Assembly (NCBI GenBank): GCA_963576475.1
Contig: OY754972.1
Span: forward strand, 30,923,107-30,987,106
Direction of reading: 5' to 3'
Length of the DNA stretch: 64,000 nucleotides
From: Molanna angustata
Taxonomy: Eukaryota > Arthropoda > Insecta > Trichoptera > Molannidae
Shown here: positions 34,104 to 45,029 of the stretch, in pieces
How positions within the stretch are numbered: position 1 is the first letter of the stretch
Layout: the number at the start of each line of letters is the position of its first letter
Notes under the pieces: model-generated
What the model was told of the DNA's origin: nothing
Databases searched by the model: none
The model's input: only the letters and a program-made list of their open reading frames with translations
Made by a program: the position numbers and the translations under genes

Positions 34104-34615
34104 CTGCACCTAAAATTAGATAAAAAAAAAACAATTATAGATGCATGACAAAATCGTAATAATGAATTGAACAAAGTTTTAAAAAGTTATTAATCTTTGA
34201 TATCATTTTACATACATCATTTATCTTCGATGCTTGGGAATAGTTGCTTTCTTTATAATCTTAGGTTGCTTTATTTGTTTTTTAGTATTCCAAAATTGAC
34301 AAGGAATGGAAAAAAATACTTAAGATCCTGTTATATAATACTTGTTTCGAAAAGAATTTTTAAAACTACTCAATTGATTAACCAAAAATGATACAAAAAA
34401 TAAATTAATTAATCTAATCGAAAACATAAATAATCGTATTGGTATAATCCTAAAAGATGAATGGAAAATTTCGAAAAAACTGATAAACAAACGATATTAT
34501 CATTAGTTATTGTTAAATGCACGTATATATGTAGGTGTCTATCAAAATTATGCATTTCATCATACCATATACCTAACAAGTTAGGCAAAGTAGATTTACA
34601 CCAGCAAACATTAAT
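34104..34615 (-). other. Upstream intron of the PP1 subunit gene
   Basis: Begins with the splice acceptor and its T-rich tract (TTTTTTTTATCTAATTTTAG on -). The rest is AT-rich with no coding signal. The upstream exon was not found. Confidence 0.5.
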
Positions 34616-35148
34616 CCAACTGTCGATTCGTTCATGAGAATTCAATTCTCTTAATGAATCGACATTATTAAGCCAAGATGCGTGTACGAAGGAAAATTTT
34701 GTATGGTGTAGTGGACTTTTTGCATGCTAATAACACCAACTAGAGGCCTCGCAGCATATATGTTCCCATACATGGATTTACTCAGAATTTGGAGTAGAAC
34801 ATTTTATGTGAGTTTTGTGTGTCTGTGTGTGTGGTGTGTGTGGGTGTGTGTGTGTGTCCCCCCCCCCCCTTATAACTTTTGATCCGCTGAATTTACAGAG
34901 CCCAAATTTTCAGAATATATACAAAGTTATAAGCCTACAAAACTTTTATACTCAGAATTGTGAATTTTTGTTTCAGTCAGGGGTTATCAACTTTTGAATT
35001 TTTACTTTATTTTTCCATATATCTCAGAAACCATATAAGATAGAACGCTGAAAATTGGTATAAACATAGACAAATACAAAATCTCAAATTTGTTTTTTTT
35101 TAAATTCCAGGGTTTTTCAAACGTTTTTTATTAAGAAAAATATTTTTT
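34616..35148 (+). mobile_element. Helentron-like (HINE) element, 5' part
   Basis: Starts CCAACTGTCGATTCGTTCAT. Continues with GCCAAGATGCGTGTACGAAG, a GT microsatellite (about 34805-34858), a C run and CTTATAACTTTTGATCCGC, to TTATTAAGAAAAATA. It then stops where the next copy begins with its own CCAACTGTCGAT. The 3' half is missing. Confidence 0.85.
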
Positions 35149-36210
35149 CCAACTGTCGATTTGTTCAGGAGAACTTTGTTCTCTTAACATATCGACAATG
35201 TATCAAGCCAGAATACGCGAGAATTGTATGGAGAGGTCTACTTTTTTCACGGCTTTTCCAACTTTGAAGTCAAAAAACACCAACTTAGAGGCTTCGCAGC
35301 ATATATGTTCCATACACGGATTTACTCAGAATTCGGAGTAGAATATTTCGTGTGTCTGTGTGTGTATCTGTGTGTGTGTGTGTCTGTGTGTGTGTGTGTC
35401 TGTGTGTGTGTATGTCTGTGTGTGTGTGTGTGTGTGTCCGTCCCCCCTTATAACTTTTGATCCGCTCAATTTACAGAGCCCAAAATTTCAGAATATATAA
35501 ACAGTTATAGGCTTACAAAACTTTCATACTCAGAATTTCGAATTTTTCTTTTAGTCAGGGGTTATCAACTTTTGAATTTTTACTTTATTTTTCCATATAT
35601 CTCAGAAACCATAAAAGCTAGAACGCTGAAAATTGGTACCAATATAGACAAATACAAAATCTCAAATCAATTTATTCAAAAAAATTCCAGGGTTTCTCAA
35701 ACATTTTTTATTAAGAAAATTATTTTTTTTATGATAAATTTATGAGTTTAACTGCCTATATTTCCAAAACTTATACAATTATCGAAAAAAGCCGAAACAC
35801 CCCAACTAGATAATTTAATTTTCTATAAAAAATATTAACATTGTATTCGCACATCTCAAATTTTTTTTAACAATTTTTATAAAAATTGAATTTAGTGACG
35901 ACATTGCTTCATGCAATTTGTATGGCAAAAGCTACACACAATAATCTAAGAAGACGTAATAGTTGATACTTATCTCTAAACATACATACATACCATCATA
36001 CTGTTTTCATATTCTGGGTAGGATCAAAGGACTGACCTCCATACTATCCTATCTTGACATACATACCTAGGTACATGTGTTGTATAGAAAACCAAATATC
36101 TTAAAATATTAAATAATTTGTATTTATGGGTTTATAGTTTGGTACTTATTCTTCAACTGTAAATACTATCACTATCGACAGTTGGATCTCATGTGTTACA
36201 TGCAACTAGT
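35149..36210 (+). mobile_element. Helentron-like (HINE) element, full length
   Basis: 1062 bp with both ends. The 5' end is CCAACTGTCGATTTGTTCAG with a GAGAAC-TTT-GTTCTC mini-hairpin. A GT array sits at 35342-35441. The 3' end has ATCGACAGTTGG, the hairpin CATGTGTTACATG, and CTAGT at 36206-36210. The two 12-bp subterminal sequences are exact inverted copies. Subterminal inverted repeats, a central microsatellite, a short 3' hairpin and CTAGT are hallmarks of Helentron-associated (DINE/LEP1-like) non-autonomous elements. No protein is encoded. Confidence 0.88.
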
Positions 36211-36360
36211 TAAGCCAAGATGCGTGTACGAAGGAAAATTTTGTATGGTTTAGTGGACTTTTTGCATGCTAATAACACGAACTAGAGGCCTCGCAGCATA
36301 TATGTTCCCGTACATGGATTTACTCAGAATTCGGAGTAGAACATTTTATGTGAGTTTTGT

Positions 36361-36409
<49 letters not shown>

Positions 36410-37134
36410 CTTATAACTTTTGATTCGCTCAATTTACAGAGCCCAAAATTTCAGAATATATATAAAGTTATAGGCTTACAAAACTTTTATACTCAGAATT
36501 GTGAATTTTTGTTTCAGTCAGGGGTTGTCAACTTTTGAAATTTTAGTTTATTTTTCCATATATCTCAGAAACCATAAAAGCTAGAAAGCTGAAAATCGGT
36601 ATGAACATAGACAAATACAAAATCTCAAATTAGTTTTTTTTTGAAATTCCAGGGTTACTCAAACATTTTTTATTAAGAAAAATATTTTTTTTATGATAAA
36701 TTTATGAGATTAACTGCCTATATTTCCAAGCTTTTTAAAAATATCGAAAAAAGCCGAAACACCCCAACTAGATAATTTAATTTTCTATAAAAAATATTAA
36801 CATTGTATTAGCACATCTCAATTTTTTTTAACAATTTTTATAAAAATTGAATTTAGTGACGACATTGCTTCATACAATTTGTATGGAAGTAGCCTACTCA
36901 CAATATCTAAGAAGACTTAATAATTTGATACTAATCTCCCAACATACATACATACCATCATGCTGTTTTCACATTCTGGGTAGGATCAAAGGACTGACCT
37001 CCATACTATCCTATCTTGGCATACATACCTAGGTACATGTGTTGTATTTATGGGATTATAGTGCGGTACTTATTCTTCAACTATACATACTATCGCTATC
37101 GACAGTTGGATATCATGTGCTACATGCAACTAGT
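36211..37134 (+). mobile_element. Helentron-like (HINE) element lacking its 5' end
   Basis: Begins abruptly at TAAGCCAAGATGCG, directly after the CTAGT of the previous copy. It matches 34669 onward, has a GT array at 36356-36405 and ends with GACAGTTGGATATCATG and CTAGT at 37130-37134. Confidence 0.85.
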
Positions 37135-37270
37135 CTATATTGTGAACAATATGTACTACGTATTATGTATAAATCAATGATAATAGTACATATAAATCAA
37201 TGTCAGCATATGTATCTATATAGGTACCTATTACTTAATACGTGAAGTAAAAACTCGGACCCCTTCTAAA

Positions 37271-37340
37271 TCAAACTGCGCGCGCGCGTGTGTGCGTGTG
37301 CGTGCGCATGTGCGTGCGTGCGTGTATGTGTGTGTGTGAC
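37271..37340. repeat. Alternating purine-pyrimidine GC/GT microsatellite
   Basis: CGCGCGCGCGTGTGTGCGTG and further GTGCGTGCG repeats up to GTGTGTGTGTG form about 70 bp of almost unbroken alternating purine-pyrimidine, a Z-DNA-prone tract. Confidence 0.8.
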
Positions 37341-37424
37341 TTGGCATAGTCAAAGTAAAAAATATGGAGATGGAGTGCAGAAAACTAAAATTTATACAAT
37401 AATTTAATTATACAATATTTTGAG

Positions 37425-37600
37425 TCGGTGGCAGAGCGGTAAGCGCGCTGGGCTAGTAATCCAGTGGTCGCGAGTTCGAATCCTGCCTCGACCGATTTCG
37501 TTCACCTAAGCAGAAGCATTTATTTGCTTATTATTATTAGGGAACGTAGGAAGATGTATATGTACTTGTTTAACAAGGACATATTCATTAAAAAAAAATT
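37425..37600 (+). mobile_element. tRNA-derived SINE (family A), copy 3
   Basis: The least decayed copy. The head GGTGGCAGAGCGGTAAGCGC carries the A box and GAGTTCGAATCCTGCC the B box. The body has GGGAACGTAGGAAGATGTAT and GTACTTGTTTAACAAGGAC, and the tail is A-rich. Matches the - strand copies at 5206 and 10446. Confidence 0.88.
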
Positions 37601-37652
37601 TAACGTCAAACCATAGATTGTTTAGTTTCATACATAGATTTTCATATAATAT

Positions 37653-37744
37653 CTAAGTTGGTGTTTCTTCGCTTCAAAGTTGGAAAAACCGTGAAAAATA
37701 TAGACCTAGCATACAAATCTCGCGTATCTTAGCTTGATGCTTTG
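37653..37744 (-). mobile_element. Helentron-like (HINE) 5' fragment
   Basis: The reverse complement carries AAGCTAAGATACGCGAGATT, GCTAGGTCTATATTTTTCAC and AACACCAACTTAG, i.e. internal 5' HINE sequence. It abuts the mariner pseudogene, which may have inserted into it. Confidence 0.75.
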
Positions 37745-37868
37745 TCTGTCAGTGGAGCAAAAACAGAACCGCATGACAACTTGCAATGCAATGTTTGGAC
37801 ATTTCGTGACTATTGACGAAACATGGATCCACCATTACAGTCCAGAAATGAAAGAACACTCAAAACAA

Positions 37869-38015
37869 GTCAGATATCTTATTCTTTTTTTTCTATTTTT
37901 ATCTGAATCTATATTTTTATCTGTTTCTATATTTTAATCTGTTTGTAATGAATTATTTTTAGTATTGTAACAAGTAAATGAATTATGCCGTATATTGTTT
38001 AAATAAATAAAACAG
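37869..38015 (+). other. Intron-like 147-bp insert in the mariner ORF
   Basis: Starts GTCAGAT and ends AAAACAG, exactly between the codons for SKQ and the conserved (W)NLPREPAPKK. Removing it restores the coding register. The interior is TC/AT-rich with TTTATCTG repeats. The boundaries could also be those of a small insertion that happens to obey GT-AG. Confidence 0.5.
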
Positions 38016-38315
38016 TGAAATTTACCCCGCGAACCTGCTCCAAAGAAAGCGAAAACAGTTCCATCGTCCGGAAAAAGTCATGGCCACGTTTTTTTGGGAT
38101 TTGCGAGGCATCATCTTCACAAACTATTTGGAGAAGGGAAAGACAATCACGGAGCAGTACTACATATGCTGACTTATTGAATCGATTCGATGCTGAATTA
38201 AAGAAAAACGTGCTCTTTTATCACGACAATGCACCATCTCACTCATCCGTAATCGGCGCAGCAAATCTGTTTGAATTACGCTACGAATTGCTGCCTCATC
38301 CACCCTATTCTCCAG

Positions 38316-38502
38316 GGGGGCAAGTCTGGTCCGACCGGCGAAATCAAAACCCCAGTGATTATCCATATCATGGATATAATTATTATACAGAGTTCTATGA
38401 CATCTAAAGATATTATAGAACTCCCTATATGATAATTATATCCATGATATGGGTGAATCACTGGGGTTTTGATTTCGCCGTTCGGACCAGATTCGCCCCC
38501 CC
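38316..38502. mobile_element. Palindromic MITE (family P), copy 2, inside mariner
   Basis: 187 bp flanked by CCAG on both sides (38312-38315 and 38503-38506), a likely 4-bp target duplication. The ends GGGGGCAAGTCTGGTCCGA and the complement of TCGGACCAGATTCGCCCCC are inverted. The pairing continues through GCGAAATCAAAACCCCAGTG to a centre with GAGTTCTATGA/TATTATAGAACTC. Same family as 21930-22112. Confidence 0.88.
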
Positions 38503-38699
38503 CCAGATTTGGCTCCAAGTGATTTCATCTTGATTCCAAATATGGAATATTGATTTGGCGGAAAGCAATTCGCGTGTAATGAGGAAGTCATTGCTGCAAC
38601 AGAGGCCTATTTTGCGGAGTTTGAAGGATTGAAAAATTCAGAATATCGCTGGACTAAATGTATAGAGCTGAAATGAGTGACTATATTAAGAAATAAATA

Positions 38700-40156
38700 A
38701 TTAAATTTTAAAAAAATGCGTTTTGTTTGCTAAACACGGGTACACTCATTAATATATGTATGAGTTTTAATGTATGAATTACGAACAAATAGGTCTGCTA
38801 TAAACTCTTAAGTAGGTACTTGAACGAAATAGCAAACAAATATTATATCCATTTTCAGACTTACCAAAATGTGACACATGGTGACAAACATATATTTTAT
38901 CTGCTTCGAACTTTGTGTTTCTGACAGTTTATGGTCTCCTACACAACCCATGGAAACCAACCCATCAAATTCCCAAACATCCAAAACGAGAGATAGGTAC
39001 AGAGTGATGTATACAAGTAACCAACGATGACTGCATTAACAGCATAATTTGAATGTTAGTTTCGGAGAAATTTAAAGATGTGGCCAAGATCCAAACTATG
39101 AAACGACTTGCCAACAATCGTGACAAAAACGTAATAATAATATACTTACTTAAATATATCGATAGTTTTAGAGTCCAAAATATTCAACTCATTATATTAT
39201 CACTTAGATACCTACATACATACATTATAATGTATGAACACTATGATTCTTCTCTGAAACTATAGTTGTTACCTCCATAATATGATACAAATATTTCCAT
39301 TCATACTGTCTCACCTGTTATTGAGTAGATGTATTTTCAAAACAAGAAGTAAATTATTAAAAAAAAATGCTGTAAATTGACAAAAATAAATATCTCTATA
39401 GGTATGTAAATTTATCAAAAAATCAAGCCTTAAAACGTGCTTATCTTTTTGTTTTCATTATCTTGATTGCTAAATGGTGATGTTATTTGTCCTCGAAGAC
39501 TATCAGCAATGCATTGTTTTACCATAGAAAAAGTACGTACAGATATTCATTTCGCCACGCCAATGCAAAGACTTCCAAAACTGGCAAATAAGTTCGAACA
39601 GATCGAATTTTGAACAGACATACAAAATTTTGATGTCGCACTTAATAATATATTACTAAGAAACTGGTTGCATACTGTACAACAAAAATGTGGTGATTTA
39701 AATAATATTTGTATTTCGTAATATTTTCAAGTGAATATTTATTGATGTGTTTCAATATTTTCAATGATATGCCTATAAAAATAAAAAAAATCAAATTCTT
39801 CAACATTACAATCAAACTTTTTTATTATTTATTTATTTGCATAATACATCAAATTAATACAATATAACAAAACTTTAATATTATAATGGCATATTTTACC
39901 TCACTAGGCGAAATCAGTTATGAGGAAAACTAACAATGATTACGCAATACATTTTTGCTACAAATTTTTCTATAAACTTCAAAATATAAAATTATAAAAA
40001 TAGTAAAAGTATAGAGGACCAAACTCATAAAAAAAAGAAATGTATATGTGAGGGTGAGAGTGTGTTTGCATGTGTAATAGGACGATGTGGACATAATGTA
40101 GAATAAAGAATGTATGATGGCGTAAGAAAAGATCTCTTTCTGAGTGGAAATATTAT
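38700..40156. other. AT-rich spacer
   Basis: No gene recognised. It holds AT-rich sequence, with a short GTGTG-rich segment near 40050. Confidence 0.35.
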
Positions 40157-41306
40157 CCAACTGTCGATTCGTTCATGAGAATTCAATTCTCTGAATGAAT
40201 CGACATTATCCAACTGTCGATTTGTTCAGGAGAACTTTGTTCTCTTAACATATCGACAATGTTTCAAGCCAGGATACGCGAGAATTGTATGCAGAGGTCT
40301 ACTTTTTTCACAGCTTTTCCAACTTTGAAGACAAAAAACACCAACTTAGAGGCTTCGCAGCATAAATGTTCCATACACGGATTTACTCAGAATTCGGAGT
40401 AGAACATTTCGTGTATCTGTGTGTGTGTGTGTGTGCGTGTGCGTGTGCGTGTGCGTGTGCGTGTGCGTGTGCGTGTGCGTGTGCGTGTGCGTGTGCGTGT
40501 GCGTGTGCGTGTGCGTGTGCGTGTGTGTCTGTCTGTCTGTCTGTCCCTTATAACTTTTGATCCGCTCAATTTACAGAGCCCAAATTTTCAGAATATATAA
40601 ACAGTTACAGGCCTACAAAACTTTTATACTCTATATTGTGAACTCAGAATTGTAATTTTTGTTTCAGTCAGGGGTTATCAACTTTTGAATTTTTGGTTTA
40701 TTTTTCCATATATCTCAGTAACCATAAAAGTTAGAACGCTGAAAATTGGTATAAACATAGACAAGTACAAAATCTCAAATTAGTTTTTTCAAAAAAATTC
40801 CAGGGTTTCTCGAACATTTTTTATTAAGAAAAATATTTTTTTTATGAAAAATTTATGAGTTTAACTGCCTATATTTCCAACTTTTTTTAAAAATATCGAA
40901 AAAAAGCCGTAACACCCCAACTAGATAATTTAATTTTACATAAAAAATATAAGCATTTTATTTATACATCTCAATTTTTTTTTAACAATTTTTATAAAAA
41001 TTGAATTTAGTGACGACATTGCTTCATACAATTTGTTTGGCAGTCGCCTATACACAATATGTAAGAAGACTTAATTGTTTGATAGGTACTTAATCTCCTA
41101 ACATACATACAGAACCATCATGCTGTTTTCATATTCCGGGTAGGAAAAGAGGACTGACCTCCATACTGTCCTATCTTGACATACATACCAACATGTGTTA
41201 AAATTTTCAATAATTTGGATTTATGGGTTTATAGTTTGATTTTTATTCTTCAACTATACATACTATCGCTATCGACAGTTGGATCTCATGTGTTACATGC
41301 AACTAA
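40157..41306 (+). mobile_element. Helentron-like (HINE) element with doubled 5' end
   Basis: Two 5' termini in tandem: CCAACTGTCGATTCGTTCAT at 40157 and CCAACTGTCGATTTGTTCAG at 40210. A long (GTGCGT)n array fills about 40417-40545. The usual CTTATAACTTTTGATCCGC and internal blocks follow, ending GACAGTTGGATCTCATG, then AACTAA instead of AACTAG at 41301. Confidence 0.87.
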
Positions 41307-41799
41307 TCTTAGAAGAAACGTCAATTCTCTCTCTGACTCTTCAAAAATGATGTCCACTCGGCTGGACTAAGTCCAAGATATCATGCAGCAGATACAACTC
41401 TATTATACTTGCTTTTTGATTGAGCGGTTCATTTAAACTAATATTTACGATCAACATTTTACACATTTATGTTAAATATGAAGTCAATATGGATTCATAA
41501 AAAAAACATTTTGTGTCACCTGTAATTCAATTGTATGTTTAAGTGATCAAACAAGTCTTACCTGTATTGATTCTACAGCACTATGTGTTTACCGAATGCT
41601 TTTGGAATAACAAAACAGATTCACCCAAAGTCAATGTCAATGAGACACCTACAGATGGCTGAATAATAAAATGTAAATACCTAAGTACAAATTAATGCAA
41701 TCCATTAAATATTAGTCTCTATTAATATTATCAAGTACCTACGTAATAATGAGAAGGACCTGTACAGGTACCCCGCTGTTTTGAAATGATCTTATTTAT
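41307..41799. other. AT-rich spacer
   Basis: Nothing recognised. Confidence 0.3.
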
Positions 41800-42021
41800 T
41801 TATTTATTTATCATTTCTCGGGCAACTAACAGGTACTATGTCAAATATTAATTTAACACGCACCCAATAACAAGTTGCCACATTCTGGAGACTTACGATA
41901 TTAATCGTCTCACAGATCCAGACTGAAAACACAATTAAAAAATTGTCTCCACCGGGAATCGAACCCGGGACCTTTGGATCAGCAGTCAGATACCCAACCA
42001 ACTGAACCACGAAGGCCGACA
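41800..42021 (-). mobile_element. tRNA-derived SINE (family B), copy 1
   Basis: On - the head reads GTCGGCCTTCGTGGTTCAGT (A box) and GGTCCCGGGTTCGATTCCCG (B box). The body has GATCCAGACTG/CAGTCTGGATC and AATATCGTAAGTCTCC. It ends in a (TAAA)n tail, seen as TTTATTTATTTATTTA at 41795 on +. Nearly identical to 62100-62316. Confidence 0.87.
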
Positions 42022-42064
42022 AACAAACTTATTTGATATTCTCGTTTCTTATTCTGTCATAAGT

Positions 42065-42250
42065 TATTTTTTGGATATCCTTCGAACAGTCGAGAGTAAC
42101 TTAAACAATGATACTTTTAACAGAGTGAAAGTAAACTCACTTCAGTGGTTTGGTCGCATTGAAAGAATGAATGAAGAAAGACTGACAAAGAAAATTTATA
42201 GAATTGAAAGAGAAGGAACTATGTATATAGTTAGGGGTCGGCCAATAACA
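42065..42250 (+). pseudogene. RTE-like LINE ORF2 fragment
   Basis: Translation contains VKVNSLQWFGRIERMNEERL and KKIYRIE, then RGRPI. This is the RW-GHV-RM-ER-K-GRP order of RTE C-termini, with F for H in the GH pair. Short and 5'-truncated. Confidence 0.65.
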
Positions 42251-42350
42251 GTAAATAACATACGATATTAGATAAGTATGTAAATAACATACGATATTAG
42301 ATAAGTATGTAAATAACATACGATATTAGATAAGTATGTAAATAACATAC
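42250..42350 (+). repeat. Tandem repeat, 29-bp unit, about 3.5 copies
   Basis: GTAAATAACATACGATATTA followed by GATAAGTAT repeats three times, then a partial unit ending ACATACATACG. It directly follows the RTE-like fragment. Confidence 0.88.
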
Positions 42351-42382
42351 ATACGAGCATGTTGAATGAATAGATGTTTTAG

Positions 42383-42573
42383 GCCTCTCACAGACTACAT
42401 ACTTTTTAATTGGCCGATAGTTTGGTTGGGCTCTTAATCAGTATGAAGATGTATGCAAGTGCGCACATTACAACGGCTCGATATTGGCCGATCTGACAAA
42501 CAAATTAGCAAACAGTCCAATCCGACCTATTAAAAAGTCCGTAGTGTGCGAATGCCCATAATGTGAGAGAGGC
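42383..42573. mobile_element. MITE with imperfect terminal inverted repeats
   Basis: GCCTCTCACAG...CTACATACTTTTTAAT at the left matches the complement of the right end, ATTAAAAAGTCCGTAGTGTG...GTGAGAGAGGC. The right arm has extra internal bases. GGCCGATA and GGCCGATCTG lie inside. Non-coding, about 190 bp. Confidence 0.7.
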
Positions 42574-42771
42574 GATGACTATATAATATGACTATACAAA
42601 GCGTATGACGCTCTGTTCTTTCTTCCTACCCCTAAGATATAATATTATGTAGTTGTGTATATATTATGTTCGTTGATATTATTTGCAAAAAGATCGAAAA
42701 ATACTAGCCTGCCAAAGAAGATGATTGCATAAGTAGGACCTAACACTTACAGAAACAAACAATATTTTAGT

Positions 42772-42886
42772 TTATATGGCTATACCTGGCTGGATTAGTA
42801 ATACCTACCTACCTACGGAAGTGGTGAGTTAGAACCTCGCCTAGATGGACATCGTTCACCTAGCAAAGCACATATATTATGCTAAA
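42772..42886 (+). mobile_element. Decayed SINE (family A) copy
   Basis: GGCTGGATTAGTAAT, GTGGTGAGTTAGAACCTCGC and CGTTCACCTAGC...GCACATATATTATGC match the anticodon arm, B-box region and body of the family at low identity. A TACC repeat has expanded in the middle. Confidence 0.5.
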
Positions 42887-43632
42887 AAAATATCAACTTC
42901 GTGATATCTATTTTTTTCTAAATAAAAAATAATGATTTTTCCAAAAAGATAATCGAGATGTATGAAAGACAGATGAACGATATAGTAAAAATTGATTTTA
43001 AACTGACAATATTTTGTTTGGTTTTAAGCCCTGTAGGCTGTAGGTGTCTGTTTTAAGCCCTATATGTGTCTATTTATATCCTAGTTTCGTCTCTAATTAA
43101 ATAAATATACCTACTTAATTAATTTTCATTCGTATTTTCAAGTCAATAAAGTCGTGAGAAATCAAAATTCTATAAGATCTCTTTTATTTTATTTCAAGAA
43201 AGCATGAATCTGTGTTGTTATCAACAAATATTTTGTGTTTTGAATTATAATATGCACTAGTTCGGTAGGTACGTATAACAGCAAGTGTCTGGTGTCTAAT
43301 AATATGACCCCACTACGGTCAGATCAAGTTCAAAAATGCAGTAAACACATTATGTTGTAAAGTCAGCCAGTCACATGCAGACAGACATGTTGGAGTCGTA
43401 AACTCAAAACGAGACGAGATTCAATAATATCACAATGATTGGAACAAACAAAATACAAGATCTATTCGATCAATACCTACTGTGCAGTGCAGTGCAGTGC
43501 ACACAGGAATATGAGACAGAATATGATGACCAATTTGAAAAAAAAAAAAATTCAAGAAAATAAAAAAACTTCAAAATTTTCAGATACCTACCTACGTAAA
43601 TATTTAAAAAACGAGTGGGTTGTGATCAACGC
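42887..43632. other. AT-rich spacer
   Basis: No gene recognised. A short GTGCA triplication (CAGTGCAGTGCAGTGCA) occurs near 43485. Confidence 0.3.
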
Positions 43633-43636
43633 TAAA

Positions 43637-44153
43637 CTCCTCACTAACAAGTCATTCTATAAAGTATTCAAATTTTGTATGGAAAATATTCAGCATTTTT
43701 ACGAAATGAGTTTGTTAAAATATTTTTTATTTAAATATTTTATTATGAAAACTTGATAACTCTTCAATGCCATTTTATGAAAGTGGTGTGCCTTTTTACC
43801 AATTTGTTGATAAAAAAATCAAATTTCAAGTTTCCTGAGCTTGGGGTCACTTTGAAATATTTGACAGTTAAAAAAAATGAAAAGCACTATTCAGATATCC
43901 TTCATAATCTAATGGGGTCTAAGCGAGTATTAGATGTACATATTCGCAAATTTGAAAAGAATCGAATTAGTACTTTAGTCTATAATCATTGAAGTAAAAT
44001 AAACACGCCGTACATAGAACACAGCACACAGCACGTACACACACAGATACATTGAGATGAAAATTACAATCTCAGCATAATACTAGTTGATAATCAGCAA
44101 TAAAAATTGCGAAATCATAACTCCCCATAATATCCCCTTGGGTTAGTGAGGAG
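43637..44153 (+). mobile_element. DNA element (family R), complete copy, 517 bp
   Basis: CTCCTCACTAAC at 43637-43648 and GTTAGTGAGGAG at 44142-44153 are exact inverted repeats. Both are flanked by TAAA (43633-43636 and 44154-44157), a likely target duplication. The interior matches 9400-9920. No transposase; a non-autonomous DNA transposon. The open frame at 43439-43756 crosses its left end and is not meaningful. Confidence 0.83.
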
Positions 44154-44988
44154 TAAAAATACTACACTGCTTATCAAATATCATATATTATACTGATGAG
44201 GCGATGGATGCGTGTCAAGATAGGATAATGTAATCAGTTCTCTCTGCCTACCCCGCGAGGGACATGGTGTGATGGTAGGTAGGTACGTATATTACATTTG
44301 TGCCTGTTTTATTACATTTATGAGTGTGGGTATATCTATCAATTGTCATTCTTGTTGCATCACCAACCTGCTTGTCTCGCCACCTAGATATTATATTAAT
44401 TTGAGGTCATAACTTATTAAATGTGTCATGAATTATTGTCATTCGTAATGTACTCTCTCTCTCTCTCTCCAGGTGAATTAGTTTTTATCAGAACATGTGT
44501 AGCTGATATCATTTAATCACTGTTGCAACCTTCCAACTTGTTTTAGTGTTATGATTATAAAAAAATATAGAGTTATTAAGTTGTTTTTTTAAGTTGAAAC
44601 TATATATTATGACTTATGCGACAAGAAGGTCTCATATATACTTAATGAAATGATGAACAAATTATAAATAAGAGCATGAAAATGATCGCACAGAAGATGG
44701 TGGAATGGAAGAATAGATTAGGTTTTGGTGCCAAACAACACTCGGGATTGAAACGATAAAGAGATACCTATTAGGACTTATTTTTGGTACAATTTGATAT
44801 ATTTTATAATATATCCTGAAATCGCATTGAAAACGAACATGAAAAATTTACTTTATATATAAATTTATTGTTTGATAACTTTTAAATTTTAAAATCATAA
44901 CTTTCTACGTCGTTATATTATATTATGAAATGGAAAAAAATGGTATTCATTATATTATTACGCATTACGCATATTGACGCATTGTAGC

Positions 44989-45026
44989 GGCAACTTGAAG
45001 CAGTCGTGTTGCTGCTTCAAGTTGCC
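44989..45026. repeat. Perfect hairpin, 15-bp arms
   Basis: GGCAACTTGAAGCAG and CTGCTTCAAGTTGCC with an 8-base loop. Isolated, with no element ends seen. Confidence 0.8.
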
Positions 45027-45029
45027 AAC

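Larger units (their letters stand above)
37742..38690 (+). pseudogene. mariner transposase, broken by two insertions
   Basis: The 3' part of a DD34D mariner transposase. FVTIDETWIHHYSPE (about 37801-37845) holds the first catalytic Asp. EPAPKKAK, PSSGKVMATFFWDLRGIIF and YLEKGKTI (about 38030-38150) are the linker region. VLFYHDNAPSHS (about 38210) holds the second Asp. LLPHPPYSP at 38290 runs into a palindromic MITE and resumes at 38507 with DLAPSDF, the third Asp. A frame change lies near 38160. An intron-like 147-bp insert sits at 37869-38015, after which the expected Trp codon is TGA. The N-terminal DNA-binding half is missing. Inactive. Confidence 0.85.

Noticed and set aside
35224..35460. 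Small ORFs rich in Cys-Val repeats (also near 36266, 40366 and 56822)
   Set aside because: They are GT/CA microsatellites inside Helentron-like elements.
37425..37500. Functional tRNA gene
   Set aside because: The tRNA-like part continues into a SINE body and A-rich tail and occurs in several copies; the clover-leaf pairing is eroded.
43439..43756. 105-codon ORF
   Set aside because: It crosses the left end of the 517-bp DNA element and has low-complexity Lys-rich content.
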